In this document: positions 1-4,432 of the stretch, piece by piece
Numbering within the stretch: the first letter of the stretch is position 1
Layout of the letters: each line of letters starts with the position of its first letter
DNA from: JAUHWS01 sp964571805
GTDB lineage: Bacteria; Patescibacteriota; Gracilibacteria; UM-FILTER-43-11
Assembly (NCBI GenBank): GCA_964571805.1
Contig: CAZNDI010000060.1
Location: 1 to 7,044 of the forward strand
DNA: 7,044 nt
Direction: 5' to 3'
The notes under the pieces: model-generated
What the model saw: only the letters and a program-made list of their open reading frames with translations
What the model was told of the DNA's origin: nothing
Database searches by the model: none
Translations under genes and position numbers: made by a program

Positions 1-55
1 TGACACAGATTTAGAATGGAAATCCTTGTCAGCCAATTATTTGAAATCTTATTCG
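1..55. repeat. Left copy of 55-bp terminal inverted repeat
   Basis: Bases 1-55 are the exact reverse complement of 6990-7044, and identity stops abruptly at base 56. Read on the plus strand from base 2, this copy encodes the same 18 residues (start DTDLEWKSL, end LKSYS) as the C-terminal gene at the right end, then runs into a stop at 65-67. At the right end the same sequence sits inside a longer open frame followed by a terminator, so that copy looks native and this one looks transplanted. A length of exactly 55 equals a common de Bruijn k-mer size. My inference is a contig ending at an unresolved graph node created by a fold-back junction. Confidence 0.9.
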
Positions 56-126
56 GTCGAAACATAGGAATTGATGAAGTCAGAGATGTTGACTTCGGTT
101 TGAGTGGTCTTGTTTTTGACGGCCAT
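56..126 (-). pseudogene. N-terminal fragment of a DUF1801-like gene, broken at the repeat junction
   Basis: From the ATG at 124-126 the minus strand reads MAVKNKTTQTEV, then NISDFINSYVSTE, then hits TAA at 49-51 inside the 55-bp repeat. A lysine/threonine-rich start followed by a V-x-x-F-I-N-S helix resembles the N-terminus of DUF1801 (YdhG-like) proteins, which are small cytoplasmic proteins of about 110-150 residues and unclear function. About 115 residues would be missing. The ATG lies 14 bases after the stop of the oxidase-like gene at 141-848, so the two were probably co-transcribed. The frame is lost exactly where the sequence becomes identical to the other contig end, which points to a chimeric join rather than ordinary decay. 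The family call rests on only about 25 residues. Confidence 0.55.
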
Positions 127-140
127 AAATTAAACATCAA

Positions 141-848
141 TTAATTTTTAGTATTTGTATTGTCTATATTCAAATAAGCCAGTAAATCATCAAAAAAAGA
201 TACTCTGCTATCTAGTAATTCAATCAATTTTTCTTTTGCTTGTGACCTATTTTCATGGGAAGAATTAGCTTCATACAAATCCTGAAATATAGAAAAATCA
301 TCTTCTTCATCTCTTAAATGGGCATCAAAATAGCCCGTTGGGCAGTCTTCTAAGCCGACAATTTTATGAATTCCCTCTCTATAAGCTCTAAATATGTGAA
401 GATTCAAATATTCATTTCCCAAAGCGATAGCAGCGAGTCCTGTAGTAACATCAAATCTGGAATCTAGGCATACAGCAAGCCTTTTTCTTATATATGTTGA
501 GGAAAATTCCCTAGGTGCCTCAGAAGATAAAGTCTCTAGATCTATTCCTAAATATTTCGCAACTTCTTTAAAATAAATACTATGAGCATCATGTGCGGAT
601 GATCCCCAGGCCTCCGTTTGAATTAAGTCGGCTAGTTTACCTGTCGTTTTCCACTGACTGCCTTCAATTCGTGCATAAAGTGCGGCAAAACATTTAGGAA
701 GTGAGGTTGAAAAATGAAATTGCTGCTCGAACCACTTTACAACCTGATCTTTGGTTAGTTGACCCTTAGAAAAATCTTGTAAGAAGGGGTGTCTTACAAC
801 CTCATGCTCATCAACCACTGATCTTAATTCTACTAAAGGCTTTGCCAT
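141..848 (-). CDS. Heme-oxygenase-like diiron oxidase, CADD/TenA-PqqC-like family
   Basis: This is a 235-residue all-helical protein. The N-terminal pattern VVRHPFLQDFSKGQLTKDQ, followed by a helix with FHFSTSLPKCFAAL, is typical of CADD-family members of the heme-oxygenase-like superfamily, relatives of TenA and PqqC. CADD is known for making para-aminobenzoate for folate in Chlamydia, apparently at the expense of a tyrosine of its own. Candidate metal ligands are E79, H86, E146 and H177, spaced as in CADD. The final H-x3-D-x2-H motif of CADD reads here H177-x3-E181-x2-D184, so two ligands are altered. The protein is soluble, with no signal peptide. The start codon has no Shine-Dalgarno but sits 25 bases after a good extended -10. 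A DUF1801-like gene follows by 14 bases. Superfamily assignment is firm; the pABA role is only a hypothesis. Confidence 0.75.
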   Translation of the reverse strand: MAKPLVELRSVVDEHEVVRHPFLQDFSKGQLTKDQVVKWFEQQFHFSTSLPKCFAALYARIEGSQWKTTGKLADLIQTEAWGSSAHDAHSIYFKEVAKYLGIDLETLSSEAPREFSSTYIRKRLAVCLDSRFDVTTGLAAIALGNEYLNLHIFRAYREGIHKIVGLEDCPTGYFDAHLRDEEDDFSIFQDLYEANSSHENRSQAKEKLIELLDSRVSFFDDLLAYLNIDNTNTKN

Positions 849-854
849 AATACT

Positions 855-881
855 AATTAAGAAGCTTAATTTTTTATATCA
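855..881 (-). promoter_or_regulatory. Extended -10 promoter plus TSS palindrome upstream of the oxidase-like gene
   Basis: On the minus strand TGA-TATAAA at 873-881 is an extended -10 element (TGn then 5 of 6 matches to TATAAT). This predicts a start near 866 and a leader of about 18 nt. The likely start site is overlapped by a perfect 7-bp inverted repeat, AATTAAG-aag-CTTAATT (855-871), which could be an operator, though such AT-rich palindromes also arise by chance. I see no convincing -35. Confidence 0.4.
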
Positions 882-949
882 CACAACTGTTTTCAATACG
901 GATGTTTCTAAACACTTTTAGGCTAGAGCGAATTCGCTTTGATTCGGAG

Positions 950-1018
950 CTAAAACCTTGCCGCCCACCCCACGTAAGTCTCCGGACTCAATTCTATCAA
1001 TCTTTTCTTGTCTTTCAC
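950..1018 (-). pseudogene. 3'-terminal remnant of a second purB
   Basis: The minus strand reads KDKKRL-IELSPETYVGWAARF-stop (TAG at 950-952), matching the last residues of the intact PurB (DKKRL-MELSPETYIGWAGRF) with only M/I, I/V and G/A changes in 20 residues. About 50 of 60 bases from the stop codon upstream are identical, including a run of 17. Most base differences are synonymous, so this copy diverged while under protein-level selection. It comes from another functional purB allele rather than from a fresh duplication decaying in place. Upstream of it similarity is lost and the frame is closed by TAA within about 20 bases. It lies between the orphan ORF and the oxidase-like gene, as expected for a scar left by insertion or replacement at the 3' end of purB. 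Confidence 0.85.
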
Positions 1019-1033
1019 TGACAAATAGGCTGC

Positions 1034-1294
1034 TTATTTCTGGGAATAAGTTTTGCCTGATACAAATGTATTATCTGGATTCATTGCTCCTACGCCATAG
1101 AAATAACTATGTCCATCAATTCCAGTACAAGCTGTTTGAGCAATGGCTGACCTTGTTTCTGTACAAGCCTCATGAATTCGCCCATCAACATCTAGTGATC
1201 TCATACCAGTTATAGTTCCGAGGAGTAATGTAATCCCTGCAGTATTACGTAGCCTAGGGTGCTCAGCTATGAAATTGCTAATCTTGTCTAGCAT
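1034..1294 (-). CDS. Small orphan protein with possible membrane/signal segment
   Basis: This is an 86-residue hypothetical protein that I do not recognise. The ATG at 1292-1294 is preferred over the upstream TTG near 1384, which would overlap the end of purB and has no support. A short polar N-terminus with R19 and R21 is followed by an uncharged stretch of about residues 22-36 (NTAGITLLLGTITGM), which could be a weak signal peptide or one membrane segment. The rest is polar and rich in Thr, Gly and Asp. Two cysteines 11 residues apart (CTETRSAIAQTAC) could form a disulfide if the protein is exported. It sits between purB and the remnant of a second purB, so it probably arrived with the present purB. 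It has a plausible promoter of its own but no Shine-Dalgarno. Confidence 0.5.
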   Translation of the reverse strand: MLDKISNFIAEHPRLRNTAGITLLLGTITGMRSLDVDGRIHEACTETRSAIAQTACTGIDGHSYFYGVGAMNPDNTFVSGKTYSQK

Positions 1295-1321
1295 AATAGG
1301 TTTGGTTAAAATTAAGGCTTT

Positions 1322-1350
1322 AAAATAGCATAAAGCATATTTTAATACAA
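1322..1350 (-). promoter_or_regulatory. Putative promoter for the small ORF after purB
   Basis: On the minus strand TTGTAT (1345-1350) and TATTTT (1322-1327) are separated by 17 bp, and TGC precedes the -10, giving the extended TGn form. The predicted start is near 1315, about 20 nt before the ATG at 1294. The hexamers are weak, but the spacing and position are right. Confidence 0.35.
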
Positions 1351-1365
1351 TTCGTTTTATAAGAA

Positions 1366-2706
1366 CTAAAACCTCCCCGCCCAACCAATATATGTCTCCG
1401 GACTCAATTCCATCAACCTCTTCTTATCCTCCTCCGGAATCTCCAACGACGAAACAAACTCTCGCACCATGTCCCTCGTGATTTCCTTACCCCGAGTCAA
1501 TTCCTTCAGCTTCTCATACGCCATCGGAATATTATGCTTCCTCATCACCGTTTGAATCGGTTCGGCTAGTAAAGCCCAATTTTGATCCAACTCTTCTTGA
1601 ATAACTTTTTTATTCAACTCTAACTTGCTCAATCCTTTAAACGTGCTTTGATAAGCCAATAAACTATACCCAAAGCCCACCCCAATGTTCCGTTGAACCG
1701 TGCTATCAGTAAGGTCCCGTTGCAGTCGCGAGAGGGGCAGTTTCTCCGACATATGCCGTAAGATTGCATTCGCCAATCCCAAATTTCCCTCCGAGTTTTC
1801 AAAGTCGATCGGATTCACCTTGTGAGGCATCGTCGACGAACCGATTTCGCCGGCCACCACCTTTTGCTTAAAAATCCCACGACTAATGTACATCCATAGG
1901 TCCCGGTCCAAATCCATCAAAATCGTGTTGAAACGAGCCATCGTGTCATACAGTTCCGACTGATAATCATGGGCCTCAATCTGAGTGGTGTAGGCATTAT
2001 GCGTCAATCCTAAATGTTGTACAAATTTTTTACTCAATACATCCCATTTTAATTTAGGATAAGCTGCAAGATGCGCATTAAAATTTCCCGTCGCCCCATT
2101 GAGTTTTCCTAAAATCTCCTGTTTCTCCAAAAGTCTTATTTGTCGTTCCAGGCGCTTCGCGACCACTAAAAGTTCCTTCCCCACAGTCGTCGGTGTCGCC
2201 GGTTGGCCATGAGTTAGAGAGAGGAGTGGAATGGCCTTCCATTGTTTCGCCTGTGAACTCAAAAGTTTGAGCAGTTCTTTCATCCGTGGCACCATCACCC
2301 GATCTCTGGCGTCTTTGATCATCAATCCATAGGCTAAATTGTTGATGTCCTCCGACGTGCAGGCAAAATGGATAAATTCAGAATGTTTTTTTAGAGATGT
2401 TTTCTCCAACTTTCCTTTTAAATAATACTCTACTGCCTTCACATCATGATTCGTGGTTTTTTCAATATCTTTAATTTTCTCAGCTTCTTTTTCATCAAAT
2501 TTTCTCAAGATGTCTTCCAAAATTTTGATCTCCTGATCAGAAAAAGCCGGCAATTCCGGAATCCCTTTTTCCGCCGACAACATCATAAAAAAACTAATCT
2601 CCACAATCAGGCGATATTTGATGAGGGCATATTCGGAAAAGTAGGGGATGAGCTCCGAAACTTTATTTTGATAGCGGCCATCGAGAGGGGAGAGTGAGGT
2701 GATCAT
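1366..2706 (-). CDS. purB: Adenylosuccinate lyase
   Basis: This cytoplasmic fumarase/aspartase-superfamily lyase acts twice in purine synthesis, cleaving SAICAR to AICAR plus fumarate and adenylosuccinate to AMP plus fumarate. The 446 residues match the E. coli-type PurB (about 456). Visible landmarks are the N-terminal SPLDGRY (6-12), the HFACTSEDINN loop (113-123), LTHGQPATPTTVGKE (164-178) with probable catalytic acid H166, and the flexible signature loop GSSTMPHKVNPI (289-300) with probable catalytic base S290. The E. coli equivalents are His171 and Ser295. The protein appears complete and intact. Its ATG overlaps the toxin stop codon (ATGA, 2703-2706) and no Shine-Dalgarno precedes it, so translation is probably coupled to the toxin-antitoxin genes. 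A second purB 3' end lies about 340 bp downstream, suggesting that this copy is a replacement. Confidence 0.97.
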   Translation of the reverse strand: MITSLSPLDGRYQNKVSELIPYFSEYALIKYRLIVEISFFMMLSAEKGIPELPAFSDQEIKILEDILRKFDEKEAEKIKDIEKTTNHDVKAVEYYLKGKLEKTSLKKHSEFIHFACTSEDINNLAYGLMIKDARDRVMVPRMKELLKLLSSQAKQWKAIPLLSLTHGQPATPTTVGKELLVVAKRLERQIRLLEKQEILGKLNGATGNFNAHLAAYPKLKWDVLSKKFVQHLGLTHNAYTTQIEAHDYQSELYDTMARFNTILMDLDRDLWMYISRGIFKQKVVAGEIGSSTMPHKVNPIDFENSEGNLGLANAILRHMSEKLPLSRLQRDLTDSTVQRNIGVGFGYSLLAYQSTFKGLSKLELNKKVIQEELDQNWALLAEPIQTVMRKHNIPMAYEKLKELTRGKEITRDMVREFVSSLEIPEEDKKRLMELSPETYIGWAGRF

Positions 2707-3002
2707 TTTTGTTTAATTAATCTTTCTAAAGCTACTTTGTAAACAATGGAACGATGACAAATTGTTATAATCTCTATTTGATTCCTTCTGACTTCGAAAA
2801 CTACACGATAATCTCCAGATCTCATACTTCTAAGACCTCTTAGAGTTCTTTTAAGCGGTTTGCCAAATATTTCCGGAGAATGAAGTAGCTTTTTATTTAT
2901 GTCCTTTTTAATTCTTTCTTTAATCGCTTCATCTAAGCTGGGTAAGTCATTCTTTACGACCTGTGGATATAAAAAAATTTTAAAATTATGCTCCAAAGAC
3001 AT
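2703..3002 (-). CDS. RelE/ParE-family toxin
   Basis: This is a 99-residue type II toxin from the ATG at 3000-3002; a TTG two codons upstream is possible. The fold is readable as an N-terminal strand (HNFKIFLYP), then helices, then G-K-P-L-K-R-T-L-R-G-L, M-R-S-G-D-Y-R-V-V-F and I-I-T-I-C-H-R-S-I-V-Y, which are the RelE/ParE core strands. K51/R52, R61, R66, R84 and Y88 are candidates for the basic and tyrosine residues with which RelE-type toxins cut mRNA on the ribosome. ParE-like gyrase poisoning cannot be excluded. The gene overlaps its antitoxin by 17 bp upstream and purB by 4 bp downstream. That second overlap is unusual, because it ties a toxin transcript to a core metabolic gene. All core elements look intact, so the toxin may be active. 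Confidence 0.88.
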   Translation of the reverse strand: MSLEHNFKIFLYPQVVKNDLPSLDEAIKERIKKDINKKLLHSPEIFGKPLKRTLRGLRSMRSGDYRVVFEVRRNQIEIITICHRSIVYKVALERLIKQK

Positions 3003-3222
3003 CTTCAAAGGGTATTAAATCTAGTTTTTTTCTCTTTCTTTCGGCAATTCTTTCTTCTGCAATCATAGCCAGTACTTCATCCTCCTCATCCTCCATGGCT
3101 TTTTTTAAGAGCTGAGCCGCCTTTGTAGCTTCAGCAACATCATCTCTTTTGGCTAGCATTTTGATTGCTTCTTCAAGCTCAGAGTCCAAAGTAATATAAA
3201 TACGTTTTTTGGCGGTTGGCAT
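2986..3222 (-). CDS. Ribbon-helix-helix antitoxin
   Basis: This 78-residue protein is directly upstream of and overlaps the RelE-like toxin. Residues 5-45 fit a ribbon-helix-helix DNA-binding domain: a strand with KKRIYITLD, helix A (SELEEAIKMLAKRD), then helix B (EATKAAQLLKKAMEDE). The C-terminal tail is charged and probably helical, ending in IPFEDVFG, the part that in such antitoxins wraps and neutralises the toxin. RHH antitoxins normally repress their own promoter, alone or with the toxin. Here that would also affect purB, whose start overlaps the toxin stop. The ATG has only a weak AAAG upstream. The spacer before it holds an AT-rich palindromic tract (about 3271-3288), a possible operator. 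Confidence 0.82.
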   Translation of the reverse strand: MPTAKKRIYITLDSELEEAIKMLAKRDDVAEATKAAQLLKKAMEDEEDEVLAMIAEERIAERKRKKLDLIPFEDVFGA

Positions 3223-3292
3223 CTTTATAAATTAGATTGATTCAAGTGTATCAAAAGTGTGACACCTTGGCAATTTAAATTTTAAATTTATT

Positions 3293-3396
3293 GGTGATCT
3301 TCTCCAGCTCCCTCGAAGGGCGAGAGCAAAATTGAGTTTAAATTATAGTATAACCAAATTTTGCCCCCCTCCTTCGGAGGGGCTGGGGGAGGTCCC
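3293..3396. repeat. Head-to-head pair of GC-rich hairpin repeats (MITE/BIME-like)
   Basis: Two copies of a 39-40 bp repeat face each other: 3357-3396 (plus orientation) and 3293-3333 (minus orientation). They agree at about 28 of 39 positions. Their inner ends are the perfect pair GCAAAATT/AATTTTGC, separated by about 23 bp of AT-rich DNA. The plus copy holds a perfect 7-bp hairpin, CCCCTCC-ttc-GGAGGGG. The other copy differs in the stem yet can still form a shorter CCCT-tcg-AGGG hairpin. The outer end of the plus copy touches the purE stop codon. On the transcribed strand the hairpin could slow or end transcription after purE, though no U-tract follows directly. Confidence 0.8.
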
Positions 3397-3845
3397 TAAA
3401 ACGCATCCTTCACCGCCGCAATATGCTTCGCCACCTTCTTTCGAAGCCCATCATTCACTAACGCCAAAATCCGAATCGCAGCCATGGCAGCATTTTGAGG
3501 ATCGACCACACACATGCTGGGCGTGTCACTCGGGTACATCGTGGTGGAGTGGATGTTTACCAAATAATCCGCCTTATCCGCAAACGGAGGGCAGGCAATC
3601 ACCGGATGAATCGAACAGGCTGCGACGACTCCCGATAAGCCATTACTCCGACCCGCCATGGTGATGTAAACAATGTCTTCGCCCGATTTATTGAATTCGT
3701 TGACAATATCAATCACCAACTCTGGTACTTTGTGAGCCGAAGCGACATAAAGTTCTGACTTCACGTCAAATTCATCCAAATAAGCAGCAATTTTTCGAGC
3801 GTGGGGCTCATCTACTTTGGAGCCCATGATGATAGGGACGAGCAT
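3396..3845 (-). CDS. purE: Class II AIR carboxylase (PurE)
   Basis: This 149-residue cytoplasmic enzyme makes CAIR from AIR. The fold landmarks are the GSKVDEPHA phosphate loop (8-16), SAHK (36-39), YITMAGRSNGLSG (60-72) and ACPP (84-87). The AGRSN motif and SAHK, rather than the AGGAAHLPG and SAHR of E. coli, mark the class II type known from Treponema denticola and from animal PAICS. That type carboxylates AIR directly with CO2 and needs no PurK; no purK is present in this window. The length is normal for the family. The start is unambiguous, but the leader has no Shine-Dalgarno because inverted-repeat DNA abuts the ATG. The stop codon overlaps a GC-rich hairpin repeat. PurE and PurC catalyse successive steps and are separated here only by the inserted cassette. 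Confidence 0.95.
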   Translation of the reverse strand: MLVPIIMGSKVDEPHARKIAAYLDEFDVKSELYVASAHKVPELVIDIVNEFNKSGEDIVYITMAGRSNGLSGVVAACSIHPVIACPPFADKADYLVNIHSTTMYPSDTPSMCVVDPQNAAMAAIRILALVNDGLRKKVAKHIAAVKDAF

Positions 3846-3891
3846 ATACTATGATTAAATGATTAAATGAAAACTATGATTGATATGATGA

Positions 3892-4350
3892 CTATGATTT
3901 TTCTTTATTTTGCCCCCCTCCTTGGGAGGGGCTGGGGGAGGTCCCCAATTTCCGTCTTTTCTTCATGACCCTCTTGAATTGCATGCTTTTTGAACCAAAA
4001 TTGATCAGCAGTCCAACTTCCATGTTGTACGCTTCCAGATAATTGATGGCTTGAGCCAAATGTGCATCTTGCAGTTCAATCACTGCTTTCAATTCTAGCA
4101 TGATTCGGTCTTCTACAAAGAAATCCACCCGTCTTTTTCCTAAATGACAATCCTTATACATGATGTCCATTTCCATTTCTCTTACAAATTTAATCCCTCT
4201 CTCCTCCAATTCAATCGCCAAGGCTCGCTGATAAATCACCTCCTGAAACCCATTCCCCAATACCTTATGAACCTCCATCGCCGCTCCAATAATTCTGGAA
4301 GTCAACTCCGAATCTTGATACTGGTCATTCACGAATTCATTCCCAGACAT
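3892..4350 (-). CDS. GxxExxY family protein (PD-(D/E)xK nuclease-like)
   Basis: This 152-residue protein carries the family's namesake motif as GNGFQEVIY (32-40: G34, E37, Y40). It has a nuclease-like set with D76 in RRVDFFVE and E86-x-K88 in LELKAV, then a conserved helix (AQAINYLEAYN) and a strand (VGLLINFG). The family is widespread in bacteria, often next to repeats; its function is not established and a nuclease role is inferred from the fold. The last 16 residues (TSPSPSQGGGQNKEKS) are low complexity and encoded by the GC-hairpin repeat, so the original protein probably ended near residue 136. The stop codon lies in the left inverted repeat. The gene sits in the same orientation as its pur neighbours, so it may be transcribed with them. 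Confidence 0.88.
   Translation of the reverse strand: MSGNEFVNDQYQDSELTSRIIGAAMEVHKVLGNGFQEVIYQRALAIELEERGIKFVREMEMDIMYKDCHLGKRRVDFFVEDRIMLELKAVIELQDAHLAQAINYLEAYNMEVGLLINFGSKSMQFKRVMKKRRKLGTSPSPSQGGGQNKEKS
3907..3946 (+). repeat. GC-rich hairpin repeat, copy inside the GxxExxY gene tail
   Basis: This is nearly identical to the copy at 3357-3396 and in the same orientation. The 7-bp stem CCCCTCC/GGAGGGG is kept, with loop TTG instead of TTC. It is translated on the minus strand as part of the GxxExxY C-terminal tail (SPSPSQGGG). Confidence 0.85.
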
Positions 4351-4367
4351 ATTATTTTTTGATGATT

Positions 4368-4390
4368 GTATAATTAAGAATTAATTATAC
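4368..4390 (-). promoter_or_regulatory. Perfect 10-bp palindrome containing a consensus -10 upstream of the GxxExxY gene
   Basis: GTATAATTAA-gaa-TTAATTATAC is a perfect inverted repeat. On the minus strand it supplies an exact TATAAT (4384-4389), about 34 bases before the ATG at 4350; the plus strand carries one too (4369-4374 region). No good -35 is visible. The symmetric placement suggests an operator or a bidirectional -10 for the cassette. Confidence 0.4.
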
Positions 4391-4432
4391 ATCCCCCTTA
4401 AAAAAATCATAGTCTTCATTTAATCATAAAAA

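Noticed and set aside
16..144. Plus-strand ORF of 42 codons starting MEILVSQLF
   Set aside because: It runs across the 55/56 junction and overlaps the stop of the oxidase-like gene. The opposite strand shows a better-supported DUF1801-like start, so this frame is probably an artefact.
920..945. Palindrome AGCGAATTCGCT as terminator of the small ORF
   Set aside because: It is a perfect 12-base palindrome but has no loop or T-tract, so it cannot form a normal terminator hairpin.
958..1215. Plus-strand 85-residue ORF
   Set aside because: It is antisense to the purB remnant and the small ORF, has a composition typical of a shadow frame and no recognisable motif.
2446..2697. Plus-strand ORF antisense to purB, and similar shadow frames at 4144-4362, 5890-6159, 6077-6316 and 6382-6570
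   Set aside because: Each lies wholly or mostly opposite a well-conserved gene and has no family features or promoter.
3357..3396. Ordinary rho-independent terminator after purE
   Set aside because: The stem is strong but no U-tract follows directly, and the same sequence occurs inside the GxxExxY coding region, so it is better treated as a dispersed repeat that may affect transcription.
3332..3664. Plus-strand 110-residue proline-rich ORF
   Set aside because: It is made of the GC hairpin repeat plus the antisense of purE; the proline/serine-rich start comes only from the repeat.
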